64,000 nucleotides of DNA from Clostridium formicaceticum (GCF_001854185.1 NZ_CP017603.1:3534001-3598000); one strand, 5' to 3'; counted from the stretch's first letter, positions 46,321-56,279 are shown. Numbers and translations: made by a program. The notes: generated by a model not told the origin, from the sequence alone.

Positions 46321-47361
46321 TTATAGATTTCTATCAAATATCAAAGATATCCTTATTTCTCCTTTAGGCATCTCAAGACAGTGCTTAATTATCATTTTTG
46401 ATATTTTATATTTAGCAGCGAAATACTTTTTATTCCCCTGTTTAAAGCCAGCTACCTTAGAAGCGATACTAGGATGACAGTAGACCAGCAACATGGCTTC
46501 TCTGTCCTCATAAACACTTTTAAGCTTTTCTTCTATCAAGTCCTTGTAAATCTCCCCTTCAACAATTTCTCTAAAAGCAGGATGATAAGGTCCTGCTACA
46601 ATCGTTTTTCCATGAGAAATATCTTCAGTATTCTGAAGACCTAATCGAATCACTGGTATATGATTTGCCTGAAACTGTAGTAAAAGTTCTTTGCATATAG
46701 CTACTGTTTCTTCAAAAGAAAAAGGCGTATATTCTCCCTGATAGTATAGGGCTTCTAAATGCGTATCTTTGATAACCATTGTAGGATAGATTCTAACAAA
46801 ATTAGGTTTTAGTGAAATAATATCTTTCGCTGTCTGATGTATACTAGCGCTATGATCTCCAATGAGTCCCACCATCATTTGAAGGCCCAATCTAAATCCA
46901 TAACCTTTAATTAGCTCTGCTGCATAAAAAACATCTTCTCGTTTATGTCCTCTACGGTTTAGTGCAAGAATCTCATCATCTGTAGATTGAACCCCTAGTT
47001 CAATCGCAGAAACACCATAGCTTTTAAGCAAATCCAGCCTATCTTTATCAATATAGTCAGGTCTTGTAGAAACCCTTATAGCATGAATGCAACCCTTTTT
47101 TTTCATTTTAAAAGCTGGTTTCAATAATTCAAGCTGCTTTCTTATAGGAATTCCCGTGAAACTTCCTCCATAAAAAGCCACCTCTTTGTTTGCAGCGTCT
47201 TTAGGGAATAGATTTAAATAATCGTCAATAAGCTGATAAACTTCTTTTTCTGTAACATCTTCAATTTCTCCAGCTATCTTCTTCTGATTACAAAAACTGC
47301 AATCATGGGGACAACCTTGATGAGGAATAAAAATAGGTATAATATAATTCTTCTTAGACAT
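46321..47361 (-). CDS. Radical SAM protein, Elp3/YtqA-like
   Basis: The 346-residue protein has the radical SAM cluster motif CxxxCxxC as C17-C21-C24 in HQGCPHDCSFCNQKK, then the SAM-binding region EVAFYGGSFTG and an Elp3-like core with VSTRPDYID and ELGVQSTDDEIL. It lacks a recognisable acetyltransferase domain, so it is not full Elp3. Genes of this kind lie between rnc and smc in many clostridia. The substrate is unknown to me; a tRNA or other RNA-modifying role is suggested by neighbours and by the Elp3/MiaB-like fold only. Confidence 0.85.
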   Translation of the reverse strand: MSKKNYIIPIFIPHQGCPHDCSFCNQKKIAGEIEDVTEKEVYQLIDDYLNLFPKDAANKEVAFYGGSFTGIPIRKQLELLKPAFKMKKKGCIHAIRVSTRPDYIDKDRLDLLKSYGVSAIELGVQSTDDEILALNRRGHKREDVFYAAELIKGYGFRLGLQMMVGLIGDHSASIHQTAKDIISLKPNFVRIYPTMVIKDTHLEALYYQGEYTPFSFEETVAICKELLLQFQANHIPVIRLGLQNTEDISHGKTIVAGPYHPAFREIVEGEIYKDLIEEKLKSVYEDREAMLLVYCHPSIASKVAGFKQGNKKYFAAKYKISKMIIKHCLEMPKGEIRISLIFDRNL

Positions 47362-47367
47362 ATTTCT

Positions 47368-48075
47368 TTAACCTCGCTTAATCGCTTCCTCAGCTGCTCT
47401 TTGCTCCGCTTCCTTTTTACTCTTTCCACTACCCCGTCCTATCACCTTTTCTCCTATTAAAACTTCTACATCAAAGCTTTTATTATGGTCTGGTCCATAC
47501 TCTCTCACAACATTATAGGTAATTTTTTGCGAAGTTTTACTTTGTAGCAACTCCTGCAGATGTGTTTTATAATCCCGAAATAATATCCCTTTTGTGGCAA
47601 GATCTATACTCTCTAGGAAATGACTTAAAATAAATGCCTTAGCCTTTTCAATACCTCCATCTAAATAAATAGCTCCAATAACAGCTTCAAAGGCATCTGC
47701 TAAAATTGATTCCCTTTGCCTGCCTCCAGTAAATTCCTCACCTCTACCTAAAAATAAGTACTGACCTATATCTATTACTCTACCCTGAGCTGCTAAAGAA
47801 GCTTCGCAGACAACATTAGCTCTTACCTTTGTTAGTTCTCCCTCTGGTAAATGCTTGTACTTTAGAAAAACATATTCACTTATCACTAAGCTTAAAACAG
47901 AATCACCTAAAAACTCTAGCCGTTCATTATATCTAACTTTTTTATTTTTAGATTCATTTGCATAGGAGCTGTGGGTTAAAGCCTCTTTTAATATATCTAT
48001 ATTTCTAAACCTGTAGTTCAATGTTTCCTGTAGCCTCGAAATATATTCTTCCGTATGACTATTTATATGTGGCAT
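47368..48075 (-). CDS. rnc: Ribonuclease III
   Basis: RNase III cuts double-stranded RNA, including rRNA precursors. The 235-residue protein has the catalytic signature NERLEFLGDSVLSLVISEYV, with Glu and Asp metal ligands, the later DAFEAVIGAIYLDGG, and a C-terminal double-stranded RNA binding domain (ELLQSKTSQKITYNVVREYG). GGAGGGAAAAGG precedes ATG 48075. It begins the rnc-radical SAM-smc-ftsY block. Confidence 0.97.
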   Translation of the reverse strand: MPHINSHTEEYISRLQETLNYRFRNIDILKEALTHSSYANESKNKKVRYNERLEFLGDSVLSLVISEYVFLKYKHLPEGELTKVRANVVCEASLAAQGRVIDIGQYLFLGRGEEFTGGRQRESILADAFEAVIGAIYLDGGIEKAKAFILSHFLESIDLATKGILFRDYKTHLQELLQSKTSQKITYNVVREYGPDHNKSFDVEVLIGEKVIGRGSGKSKKEAEQRAAEEAIKRG

Positions 48076-48286
48076 CCTTTTCCCTCCAATAGTTGCTAGT
48101 ATATTTGTTTTCTATTTTTAGTTTAAAATACAAGGGTTTCTTATATGCAAACAAATGATATATTCTTTTATTAAATCCATGTGTAGGTATATGCCTATAT
48201 GGACCTGCAACTGTATTACCTTGATCTTTTTATTCGTTATACAAACACATATCTATAATATTTTACTATTAAAGTCTTTCAAATGC

Positions 48287-48332
48287 AAAAAATAATTATA
48301 GAAATCCTAGGAGATTTCTATAATTATTTTTT
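48287..48332 (-). terminator. Intrinsic terminator after fabF
   Basis: The arms 48287-48306 and 48313-48332 are perfect 20-base inverted repeats around a six-base loop; the stem ends in TTTTTT on the minus strand. It begins six bases past the fabF stop and ends the fatty acid synthesis operon. Confidence 0.9.
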
Positions 48333-48337
48333 AAACC

Positions 48338-49579
48338 TTAAGGCTGATACTTTTTAAAAGCAATGGTTGCATTATGTCCCCCAAAGCCAAAGGAATTAGA
48401 TAATGCATAGTTAACCTCTTTTTCCCGGGCTTTATTCGGTACATAATCCAAATCACATTCTTCATCAGGGGTCTCATAGTTGATTGTGGGAGGTACCATA
48501 TTATGATAAATCGATAATGCACATACCATCCCCTCCACGCCACCAGCTGCACCTAACAAATGACCCGTCATTGATTTTGTTGAGCTAACGCATAATTCTT
48601 TTGCATGCTCTTTAAAAACCTTTTTTATTGCCAAGGTTTCAAACTTATCATTATAAGGGGTACTGGTACCATGGGCATTGATGTAGTCCACCTCTTCATA
48701 AGGGATACTGCCATCTTTAAGAGCATTTTCCATTGCTCTAGCTGCACCTTTTCCTTCTGGATCTGGGGCAGTAATGTGATAAGCATCTGCACTCATACCA
48801 TACCCTACAATCTCAGCATAAATTCGCGCCCCTCTTTTGAGAGCATGATCTAAGTCCTCTAGAATCAACATCCCAGATCCTTCTCCCATCACAAAACCAT
48901 CTCTATTTAGGTCAAAAGGCCTGCTGGCTTTTTTAGGATCTTCATTGAAGGTAGACATCGCTCTTAAAGAGCAAAAACCTGCCATAGAAAGAGGCGTAAT
49001 AGATGCTTCTGTTCCACCAGTAATCATGATATCAGCATCTCCTCTTTCAATCACCCTAAAAGCTTCTCCAACGGCATTCGTAGAGGATGCACAAGCAGTG
49101 ACCACGGTACTATTAGGACCTCTTGCATTAAAGAACATAGAAACTTGACCAGAACCAATATTGGTGATCATCATTGGTATAAAAAAAGGACTAATTCTTT
49201 TCACACCTTTATCTAAAAGCTTTAAATTTTGTTCTTCAAAGGTTTCTATTCCTCCTATGCCGGACCCAAGGATTACCCCAAACCTCTCTGATTCAATTTC
49301 TTCCACATTTAACTGCGCATCTTCAACCGCTAGCTTTGAAGCAGCAATAGCAAACTGAGTGAATCGATCCATTTTTCTTGCTTCTTTTTTATCTATATAG
49401 TCTTCAGGCTGAAAATCCTTCACCTCTGCTGCAATTTTCGTGGGATAATCTGTGGTATCAAACTTTGTAATATAATCTATGCCCGAAACTCCAGTAGTAA
49501 GATTTTTCCAAAAATCATCCTTGCCCTTGCCTATAGGCGTAATACATCCCAGCCCTGTTACAACAACTCGTCTTTTCAT
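48338..49579 (-). CDS. fabF: Beta-ketoacyl-ACP synthase II
   Basis: FabF elongates acyl-ACP by condensing it with malonyl-ACP. The 413-residue protein has the catalytic triad Cys163 ([10 protein letters not shown]), His303 ([11 protein letters not shown]) and His340 ([15 protein letters not shown]), at the same numbers as E. coli FabF. It is the last gene of the fapR-plsX-fab operon and is followed by a strong terminator. Confidence 0.98.
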   Translation of the reverse strand: MKRRVVVTGLGCITPIGKGKDDFWKNLTTGVSGIDYITKFDTTDYPTKIAAEVKDFQPEDYIDKKEARKMDRFTQFAIAASKLAVEDAQLNVEEIESERFGVILGSGIGGIETFEEQNLKLLDKGVKRISPFFIPMMITNIGSGQVSMFFNARGPNSTVVTACASSTNAVGEAFRVIERGDADIMITGGTEASITPLSMAGFCSLRAMSTFNEDPKKASRPFDLNRDGFVMGEGSGMLILEDLDHALKRGARIYAEIVGYGMSADAYHITAPDPEGKGAARAMENALKDGSIPYEEVDYINAHGTSTPYNDKFETLAIKKVFKEHAKELCVSSTKSMTGHLLGAAGGVEGMVCALSIYHNMVPPTINYETPDEECDLDYVPNKAREKEVNYALSNSFGFGGHNATIAFKKYQP

Positions 49580-49637
49580 ATGGTCCTCCTTTTTCCACCT
49601 ATTTCCAATTTTTATCCATAGGGGACTTTAGAAATGT

Positions 49638-49868
49638 TTATAAGTTTTTCTCTACATAGGCGATGATATCACCGATATTTTTGAAATTTTCTGCTTCATC
49701 ATCTGGTATTTCTACACCAAATTCATCTTCAATCGCCATAATAATTTCTACAGCATCTAATGAATCTGCTTCTAGATCTGCTATTAATGAAGTTTCTTTC
49801 GTAATTGACGCTACTTCCTCAACACCTAATTGTTCAGCAATAATATTTACAACTTTTTCAAATACCAT
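49638..49868 (-). CDS. acpP: Acyl carrier protein
   Basis: ACP carries growing acyl chains on phosphopantetheine. The 76-residue protein has the prosthetic group site Ser36 in [14 protein letters not shown] and the usual acidic character. I start at ATG 49868 ([10 protein letters not shown]), eight bases after GAGGAGG; the open frame extends 21 codons upstream into the fabG region but without support. It lies between fabG and fabF. Confidence 0.97.
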   Translation of the reverse strand: MVFEKVVNIIAEQLGVEEVASITKETSLIADLEADSLDAVEIIMAIEDEFGVEIPDDEAENFKNIGDIIAYVEKNL

Positions 49869-49905
49869 AACAAATTCCTCCTCATAATTTTTTTGATTTT
49901 TATCC

Positions 49906-50649
49906 CTAAATAGCCATACCGCCATCCACATGAATTACCTGGCCGGTAATATAGTTTGCTAAGTCACTGCTTAAAAAAGTTACAAGTGCTGCTATATCTT
50001 CAGGCTTTCCATATCTTTTTAGTGGAATACCTTCAATTAATCCGTTTTTTATATCTTCGGATAATACAGCTGTCATATCTGTATCAATAAATCCTGGCGC
50101 AATGGCATTGACATGAATGTTTTTGCCAGCAACTTCTCTAGCTACCGATTTAGTAAAGCCTATAACACCAGCCTTTGAAGCTGCATAATTCGCTTGGCCA
50201 GCATTTCCTACAACCCCCACTACAGAGGATATATTAATGATCTTACCCTGTTTTTGTTTCATCATTTTCCTAATGATGGCTTTGGTACATAGAAAAACAC
50301 CCTTTAAATTTACGTCCATCACCTGTTGCCATTCTTCTTCCTTCATACGTAACAATAAATTATCCTTTGTAATACCAGCGTTATTCACTAGAACATCTAT
50401 GGTATCAAAGTTTTCTTCCGCTATCTCTACCATTTTTTTTACATCATCACTATTGGTCACGTTACATTGAACTGCCAAGGCCTTAACACCATAACCTTCC
50501 ATCTCCCTTACCACTGCTTCAGCAGCCTCTTTATTACTGGTATAGTTAATCATGACATTTGCCCCATTTTCCGCCAATCCTAGAGCAATTGCTCTACCAA
50601 TCCCTCTAGAACCACCTGTAACAATAGCATTCTTACCTTTAAGGTTCAA
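49906..50649 (-). CDS. fabG: 3-oxoacyl-ACP reductase
   Basis: FabG reduces 3-oxoacyl-ACP with NADPH. The 247-residue short-chain dehydrogenase has the cofactor motif GGSRGIGRA near residue 12, NNAGITKD, catalytic Ser in [10 protein letters not shown] and the YxxxK pair in YAASKAGV. It lies between fabD and acpP. Confidence 0.98.
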   Translation of the reverse strand: MNLKGKNAIVTGGSRGIGRAIALGLAENGANVMINYTSNKEAAEAVVREMEGYGVKALAVQCNVTNSDDVKKMVEIAEENFDTIDVLVNNAGITKDNLLLRMKEEEWQQVMDVNLKGVFLCTKAIIRKMMKQKQGKIINISSVVGVVGNAGQANYAASKAGVIGFTKSVAREVAGKNIHVNAIAPGFIDTDMTAVLSEDIKNGLIEGIPLKRYGKPEDIAALVTFLSSDLANYITGQVIHVDGGMAI

Positions 50650-50661
50650 TTTTATCCCTCC

Positions 50662-51603
50662 TTAGTAATTTGGAATTAAATCCTTTAAACTCTTCATATC
50701 TTCTATGCTATAAAGATTTACTTTTACATCAAAATTTTTTGCTATTCTTTTAATAAAAGCCGCCAGCGTTTTCCCTGGACCAACTTCAATAAAGGTATCC
50801 ATCCCATTTTTTATCATCAATTCAATAGAGTCCTGCCATAATACAGATCTACTGACTTGATCTACCAGCGATGGTATAACTTGTGTCTTACAATTTAATA
50901 TTTTTGCTTCTGCATTGGTTACAATAGGGACTTTTGGAGAATGAATCTCTAAACTTTCTAAGTCTGCCTTCAATCTTTCTCCCGCCGGCTTTAATAAACT
51001 ACAGTGAAAGGGAGCACTTACAGGAAGAACCACTGCCTTTTTAGCACCTAGTTCTACCGCTTTTTTCACTGCCATCTTTACTGCCTCTACCTCACCAGAA
51101 ATTACAATTTGCCCAGGACTATTATAATTTGCAGCTTCTACAATGCCATACTGTCTACAGCTATTGATACATTCCTGCAACGGTTGCTTTTCTAGCCCTA
51201 AAATAGCCGCCATAATCCCTACCCCTTGAGGCACCGCCTCCTGCATATATTTACCACGATTTTTCACTAATTTCACCGCGTCACCAAAAGCAAAAACATC
51301 AGATTTTACTAAAGACCCATATTCACCTAGACTTAATCCTGCTGTCATTTGACATTCAATACCTAACTCTTCCAATACTTTTAAAATGGCCACACTTGTA
51401 GTCAAAATAGCCGGTTGTGTATTTTCAGTCTTTAACAATTCTTCCTCAGGCCCATCGAAGCAAAGCTTTTTCATATCTAGGCCTAAAACATCACTGGCCT
51501 CTTCATAAGTAAGTTTTGCAGCTTTAAAATTATCTGTAATGTCTTTTCCCATTCCCACATACTGTGCACCTTGACCAGGAAATACAAAGGCAGTTTTTCC
51601 CAT
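50662..51603 (-). CDS. fabD: Malonyl-CoA:ACP transacylase
   Basis: FabD loads malonyl units on ACP. The 313-residue protein has the nucleophile Ser91 in AGLSLGEYGSLV, the early FPGQGAQYVGMG motif and the catalytic His in SAPFHCSLLKPA. It is two bases from fabK and precedes fabG. Confidence 0.97.
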   Translation of the reverse strand: MGKTAFVFPGQGAQYVGMGKDITDNFKAAKLTYEEASDVLGLDMKKLCFDGPEEELLKTENTQPAILTTSVAILKVLEELGIECQMTAGLSLGEYGSLVKSDVFAFGDAVKLVKNRGKYMQEAVPQGVGIMAAILGLEKQPLQECINSCRQYGIVEAANYNSPGQIVISGEVEAVKMAVKKAVELGAKKAVVLPVSAPFHCSLLKPAGERLKADLESLEIHSPKVPIVTNAEAKILNCKTQVIPSLVDQVSRSVLWQDSIELMIKNGMDTFIEVGPGKTLAAFIKRIAKNFDVKVNLYSIEDMKSLKDLIPNY

Positions 51604-51604
51604 A

Positions 51605-52558
51605 TTACAATTCCTCCTTGCTTAAAAACTTCAATCTCTGTAATTGCACCTTTGCGTCATTTATTACTTCATCTATAATTTCCTCACAGGATTTAATGTC
51701 TTTTACCATAGCAGCGATCTGTCCCGCCATAACAGAGCCGTTTTCAATGTCTCCTTCTACTACTGCTAGCCTTAGCTTCCCTATACCGATTTGTTCCAAC
51801 TCTTCGAAGGGAACATTTTCTTTTTCTAACCGGGCAATTTCTTTAGCAAATTTATTTTTCAGCACTCTTACAGGGTGTCCACTGCTTCTAGCAGTAACAA
51901 TAGCATCCCTGTCCTTTGCCTTAATCACCATTTCCTTATATTTTTCATGAGCAGTACATTCGTTAGAGCAAATAAATCTCGTCCCCATTTGCACGCCTTG
52001 AGCTCCCAGTGCTAAAGCTGCCACCAAACCTCTTCCATCTGCAATACCTCCAGCAGCGATTACAGGTATCTTCAATTCATCTACCACCTGAGGTACTAAA
52101 GCAAAGGTGGTTAGTTCTCCAATATGTCCTCCAGCTTCAGTTCCCTCCACAATCACTGCGTCTACCCCTAAGCTCTCCATTCTCTTTGCAAGAGCTACCG
52201 AAGGAACCACAGGAACGATTTTGGTTCCTATTTCTTTTAGCTTTTTAATATATTTGCCAGGATTACCTGCCCCTGTAGTAACAACAGCTACTTTATACTT
52301 ATAGATGATTTCCATTACGTCTTCAACAAAAGGAGATAAAAGCATGACATTCACACCAAAGGGTTTATCCGTTAGTTCTTTTGCCTTTTGAATTTCTTTC
52401 TCTACAATATCACCAGGAGCATTTCCCGCTGCAATAATCCCTAGTCCACCAGCATTCGATACTGCTGCTGCTAACTCCGCTGTAGCAACCCATGCCATGC
52501 CTCCCTGGAGGATTGGATATTCAATATTTAAAACCTCGCATAAATCTGTACGTAACAT
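51605..52558 (-). CDS. fabK: Enoyl-ACP reductase II, FMN-dependent
   Basis: FabK is an FMN-dependent enoyl-ACP reductase that replaces FabI and is insensitive to triclosan. The 317-residue protein belongs to the nitronate monooxygenase/2-nitropropane dioxygenase fold, with YPILQGGMAWVATAELAAAV at the start, the flavin-binding GTEAGGHIG and the conserved PVIAAGGIADGRGLVAALAL. Operon position between fabH and fabD supports fatty acid synthesis over nitronate oxidation. No fabI is in this window. Confidence 0.95.
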   Translation of the reverse strand: MLRTDLCEVLNIEYPILQGGMAWVATAELAAAVSNAGGLGIIAAGNAPGDIVEKEIQKAKELTDKPFGVNVMLLSPFVEDVMEIIYKYKVAVVTTGAGNPGKYIKKLKEIGTKIVPVVPSVALAKRMESLGVDAVIVEGTEAGGHIGELTTFALVPQVVDELKIPVIAAGGIADGRGLVAALALGAQGVQMGTRFICSNECTAHEKYKEMVIKAKDRDAIVTARSSGHPVRVLKNKFAKEIARLEKENVPFEELEQIGIGKLRLAVVEGDIENGSVMAGQIAAMVKDIKSCEEIIDEVINDAKVQLQRLKFLSKEEL

Positions 52559-52577
52559 TTATATCATCCTTTCTTGA

Positions 52578-53576
52578 TCATTCCTTGCACCACTTTACTA
52601 CTGTAGATCCCCATGTCAGTCCTCCCCCAAAGGCTACCATAACAACAGTATCACCTTTTTTTATAAGACCTTTCTTCACAGCTTCATCTAAAGCTACTGG
52701 TACAGAAGCAGCTGACATATTTCCATATTGATCTAAATTAACATAGACTTTTTCCATAGGAAGCTTTAACCTCTTGGCTGCTGCTTCTATAATCCTAATA
52801 TTGGCCTGATGGGGTATTAAAAAGTCCACTTCTTCTAAATTTATATTGCTTTTTTCCAGAGCCTTAAGCGCTGCACTTGCCATCACCCTGACAGCAAATT
52901 TAAACACCTCGCTGCCATCCATTTTTATGCAATGTAATCGATTATCCACGGTTTCGTAAGTTGCTGGTAGTCTAGAACCGCCTGCCGGTATTGTTAAACA
53001 ATCTCCACTTTCTCCATCTGCTCCTAAATAAGAAGATAAGATTCCCATGCCTTCTTCTGTTTTTTCTAGCACTACTGCTCCCGCCCCATCACCGAATAGT
53101 ACGCATGTATTACGATCCTGCCAATCAATCACCTTCGACATCGTTTCAGCCCCAATAATTAACGCATTTTTGTAAAAACCTGTCTTTATAAACTGTTCCC
53201 CCACAGTGAGAGCATAGACAAACCCTGTACAAGCTGCTGAAATATCTAAGGCAGCTGCGTTTACAGCAGCAATATTTTTTTGAACAATACAGGCTGTAGA
53301 AGGAAATGCCATATCTGGTGTGGCAGTTGCAACAATAATTAAATCTATCTCTTTCGCATCCATACCAGCATCTTCTATGGCTTTTTCTGCAGCTTTGGTA
53401 GCTAAATCAGAAGCAGCCGTTTTTTCATCAACAACTCTTCTTTGTTTGATACCCGTTCTCGTCACAATCCACTCATCAGAGGTTTCTACCATCTTCTCTA
53501 TGTCGCTGTTGGTGAATATTTTATCTGGTAGATAACTTCCTATCCCTGTTATCCCCACAGCAAATTGTTTAGTCAA
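52578..53576 (-). CDS. fabH: Beta-ketoacyl-ACP synthase III
   Basis: FabH starts fatty acid synthesis by condensing acyl-CoA with malonyl-ACP. The 332-residue protein has catalytic Cys116 in DISAACTGFVYAL, the His in IPHQANIRI and the Asn in YGNMSAASVP. It starts at TTG 53576, six bases after AGAGG. It follows plsX and precedes fabK. Confidence 0.97.
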   Translation of the reverse strand: MTKQFAVGITGIGSYLPDKIFTNSDIEKMVETSDEWIVTRTGIKQRRVVDEKTAASDLATKAAEKAIEDAGMDAKEIDLIIVATATPDMAFPSTACIVQKNIAAVNAAALDISAACTGFVYALTVGEQFIKTGFYKNALIIGAETMSKVIDWQDRNTCVLFGDGAGAVVLEKTEEGMGILSSYLGADGESGDCLTIPAGGSRLPATYETVDNRLHCIKMDGSEVFKFAVRVMASAALKALEKSNINLEEVDFLIPHQANIRIIEAAAKRLKLPMEKVYVNLDQYGNMSAASVPVALDEAVKKGLIKKGDTVVMVAFGGGLTWGSTVVKWCKE

Positions 53577-53577
53577 A

Positions 53578-54576
53578 TTAATCCTCTCCTAGCCCATCGA
53601 TTTCCTTGAAAATTTCTTCTACTACATTATTTTCTACAAAGGCCTTCGCCTGTCTAATGGCATTTTTAATAGCTTTAGCATTGGAGCTTCCATGAGCTTT
53701 AATCAAATTTCCTTCTACACCTAAAAAGGGAGCTCCGCCATATTCTGTATAGTCAAACCTTTTCTTAAAATCCTTGAGTCCTGACTTCAAAATCCCAGCA
53801 GCTAGTTTACGTAATGTGTTTTTAGTAAACTCTTCCTTCAATATACCAAATATCGTTGAAGCTATACCTTCAGTTAGTTTTAATATAATGTTTCCAGTGA
53901 ATCCATCACAAATAATTACATCTGCATAGCCCGAAGGAATATCTCTTGCTTCTATATTGCCTCCAAAATTAAACTTTGCCTTTGCACAAAGTTGATAAGC
54001 TTCTTTTGTAACATCATTTCCTTTGGTTTCTTCAATCCCAATATTCACAGTACATATTTTTGGATTTTGTATGTTCAATACCTTCGAGGCATAGACTTCA
54101 CCCATAATACCAAATTCCAAAAAATTTCTTGGCTTACAATCAGCATTAGCACCACTATCTATCAATACAGAGGCTCCTTTGGTTGTTGGGTAAGCCGTAG
54201 CCAATGCAGGTCGATCAATTCCTTTAATCCTTCCTAGTATAAACAATCCTCCCGCCAATAATGCACCTGTGTTTCCTGCAGAAATGATGGCGTCAGCTTT
54301 TTTTTCCTTTACTAGGTTTAGCCCAACCACCATGGAGGAATCTTTTTTCTTTCTAATAGCGGCTACAGGCTTATCTTCATTGGTGATTTCTTCACTACAG
54401 TGAAGAACTTCTATCTGCTTTTTAGGATACTGATACTTGCTTAATTCTTTTTCAATTTTGTTTTTATCTCCGGTTAAAATAATAGTTATAGGGTATGCTT
54501 TAACAGCTTCGATAGCCCCTGGTATTGTAACAGCAGGACCATGGTCTCCTCCCATTGCATCTACAACCAGTTTCAT
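53578..54576 (-). CDS. plsX: Phosphate acyltransferase PlsX
   Basis: PlsX makes acyl-phosphate from acyl-ACP for phospholipid synthesis by PlsY. The 332-residue protein has the family start [11 protein letters not shown] and later [13 protein letters not shown] and [14 protein letters not shown]. Its ATG overlaps the fapR stop by four bases, so fapR and plsX are translationally coupled. Confidence 0.97.
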   Translation of the reverse strand: MKLVVDAMGGDHGPAVTIPGAIEAVKAYPITIILTGDKNKIEKELSKYQYPKKQIEVLHCSEEITNEDKPVAAIRKKKDSSMVVGLNLVKEKKADAIISAGNTGALLAGGLFILGRIKGIDRPALATAYPTTKGASVLIDSGANADCKPRNFLEFGIMGEVYASKVLNIQNPKICTVNIGIEETKGNDVTKEAYQLCAKAKFNFGGNIEARDIPSGYADVIICDGFTGNIILKLTEGIASTIFGILKEEFTKNTLRKLAAGILKSGLKDFKKRFDYTEYGGAPFLGVEGNLIKAHGSSNAKAIKNAIRQAKAFVENNVVEEIFKEIDGLGED

Positions 54577-55151
54577 TCTATCCCTCCCTCTTCAATAACG
54601 ACCAATATAAACTTTCCTCTAAATACTTGTACTTGATCTACTTTGGTCCGAACATGTACAAAATGGTTATTTCCCCTAACCCTTACGACTTCTGCCTTAG
54701 CTACTAACTTATCTCCAGCCTTTACAGGATTTAAATATTTAATGTTCGACACACCGGTTAGTGCAACCTCTGCATCAATGACTGCCATAGCTAATGATTC
54801 TGCTTGAGAAAAAATATGATGCCCCCTTACAAGGTTTGTTTTACTAAAAGCCATATCCTGAGTAGTCTGCAGTACAGATATACCGCTGACTCCTAAGTTT
54901 AAATCAATTAATTCTCCTACAATCTCTGTTCCAATAATACTTCTAACCTTTTTGTAGTTTTTTTCCGCGACATTTTTTATTCTTTCTCTAAGTTCCGGTA
55001 TCCCTAACTCTAATCTATCTAATCTTATGGTCTGTATACTAACACTAAATTTAGTGGATAAATCTTCATCCGTTAAAAAAGGTTGTTCTTGAATCAGCTC
55101 CAGTAACTTTTTTTGGCGAACTGATTTGCTAGCCTTACCTGGCCCTTTCAT
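54573..55151 (-). CDS. fapR: Fatty acid biosynthesis repressor FapR
   Basis: FapR represses fatty acid and phospholipid genes and is released by malonyl-CoA. The protein is 192 residues from ATG 55151. It has an N-terminal helix-turn-helix ([20 protein letters not shown], nearly as in B. subtilis) and a C-terminal hot-dog fold effector domain ([20 protein letters not shown]). The GTG at 55160 is rejected because it overlaps the GAGG ribosome binding site, which is eight bases from the ATG. Its own promoter carries a FapR operator. Confidence 0.97.
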   Translation of the reverse strand: MKGPGKASKSVRQKKLLELIQEQPFLTDEDLSTKFSVSIQTIRLDRLELGIPELRERIKNVAEKNYKKVRSIIGTEIVGELIDLNLGVSGISVLQTTQDMAFSKTNLVRGHHIFSQAESLAMAVIDAEVALTGVSNIKYLNPVKAGDKLVAKAEVVRVRGNNHFVHVRTKVDQVQVFRGKFILVVIEEGGIE

Positions 55152-55167
55152 TTCTATCACCTCGTAA

Positions 55168-55208
55168 TTAGTACTAAAGATTAGTACCTGATACTAATAT
55201 TTAGTATA
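55168..55208 (-). promoter_or_regulatory. FapR operator cluster at the fapR promoter
   Basis: The segment 55180-55198 reads ATTAGTACCTGATACTAAT, very close to the FapR consensus (a 17-base inverted repeat TTAGTACC..GTACTAA type). It is flanked by TTAGTACTAA (55168-55177) and a half site TTAGTATA (55201-55208), the last overlapping the -10 box. The layout fits repression of the whole operon by its first gene product. Confidence 0.88.
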
Positions 55209-55231
55209 TATTATTCCCTATGAAAAATCAA
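55203..55231 (-). promoter_or_regulatory. Sigma-A promoter of fapR-plsX-fab operon
   Basis: On the minus strand TTGATT (55226-55231) and TATACT (55203-55208) are 17 bases apart. The predicted start near 55196 falls inside the FapR operator, so bound repressor would block polymerase. Confidence 0.85.
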
Positions 55232-55332
55232 GAACTTTATGGTTAGTATTTAAAAAACAACTTCAAGTTATTTATAATAATTGTAAATAAAAAAAGCAGC
55301 GAAGTTTATTATTACTACTTTTAAAATGCATA

Positions 55333-55366
55333 AAAAAATAGTAATGAGCCTTCATTACTATTTTTT
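55333..55366 (-). terminator. Intrinsic terminator after rpmF
   Basis: A perfect 15-bp stem (55333-55347 with 55352-55366) with a four-base loop ends in TTTTTTT on the minus strand. It lies nine bases past the rpmF stop and separates yceD-rpmF from the fapR operon. Confidence 0.92.
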
Positions 55367-55374
55367 CATGATTA

Positions 55375-55557
55375 TTATTCATTTACTGTAATTACCTCTT
55401 TGTTTTTGTAATATCCACATTCAGGACATACACGGTGTGATAATTTAGGTTCGTGACATTGTGGGCACTTTACATACCCTGGTGCAACATATTTAGAATT
55501 TGCTGCTCTTCTCATATTCTTCTTTGATTTACCTGTTTTACGCTTTGGTACCGCCAT
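55375..55557 (-). CDS. rpmF: 50S ribosomal protein L32
   Basis: L32 is a small zinc-ribbon protein of the large subunit. The 60-residue protein starts [18 protein letters not shown] at ATG 55557, eight bases after AAGGAGG. Two CxxC pairs (CPQC and CPEC) bind zinc. It follows yceD, the usual pair, and has its own terminator. Confidence 0.98.
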   Translation of the reverse strand: MAVPKRKTGKSKKNMRRAANSKYVAPGYVKCPQCHEPKLSHRVCPECGYYKNKEVITVNE

Positions 55558-55570
55558 GTTTAACACCTCC

Positions 55571-56095
55571 TTAATCTTGTTGTAACAATTCCTTTAATTT
55601 AGCAAATCGAGGATCTATATTATCTTCACTATCTTGATTACATTTACATTCTTCTAGGTTTAAGTCTTTACCACATGTTTTACACAGTCCCTTGCAGTCT
55701 TCACTGCATACCACCTTCATAGGAAGATTCATGATAATTTGTTCTTTTATCATTTCATTAAAATCTATGCTATTATCACGATAGATAGCAATGTCTTCTA
55801 AATCATCATTGTCCTCCAACTTTTCCTCTTCAACTAATTCAACGTCAATATTGTTTTTTAGTAAATGAGTAAAGGGCTTTAAACATCTTCCGCAGTGAAC
55901 CTCTAGTTCTGTTTCAATATTACAGGACAGAAAAATTTTTTTCCCAACACTATATATTGTTCCCAAAACATGTATAGGCCTTATCACCTTAAGAACATCA
56001 CCATAATAGTTTATATTATCAAGGTCAACAGTAAAGTCTATATTTAGTTTATCATGTTCCCCTCTTTTTATGGTGTTTAAATCAAACTTCAACAT
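55571..56095 (-). CDS. yceD: YceD family protein (DUF177)
   Basis: YceD proteins are encoded before rpmF in most bacteria and are thought to affect ribosomal RNA or large-subunit assembly; the exact function is not settled. The 174-residue protein shows the core [20 protein letters not shown] and the metal-type cysteine cluster [17 protein letters not shown] start at ATG 56095 after AGAGG; the open frame begins eight codons earlier. A consensus promoter lies about 75 bases upstream. Confidence 0.93.
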   Translation of the reverse strand: MLKFDLNTIKRGEHDKLNIDFTVDLDNINYYGDVLKVIRPIHVLGTIYSVGKKIFLSCNIETELEVHCGRCLKPFTHLLKNNIDVELVEEEKLEDNDDLEDIAIYRDNSIDFNEMIKEQIIMNLPMKVVCSEDCKGLCKTCGKDLNLEECKCNQDSEDNIDPRFAKLKELLQQD

Positions 56096-56176
56096 CCTCA
56101 CCTCTATTAAGTATACCACAGTTTTCTCTATAAAAGCTTTAAGAAAATAGCTTTTACGAATATATCAACAAAAATG

Positions 56177-56205
56177 ATTATACAAATCAATTGATTGTTT
56201 GTCAA
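56177..56205 (-). promoter_or_regulatory. Consensus sigma-A promoter of yceD-rpmF
   Basis: On the minus strand TTGACA (56200-56205) and TATAAT (56177-56182) are both perfect consensus boxes, 17 bases apart. Transcription would start near 56170, giving a leader of about 75 bases with an AAAAGCT/AGCTTTT hairpin. Confidence 0.92.
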
Positions 56206-56279
56206 GCATTTTATCTTGATACGTTAAAGGAATCATAGAATTTCAAATCGAAAGGCAAATATCCCTCTCCTTCATAATG

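Noticed and set aside
48331-48552. Second minus-strand frame inside the fabF end
   Set aside because: Shadow frame of fabF with no own ribosome binding site; the fabF catalytic motifs are all in the main frame.
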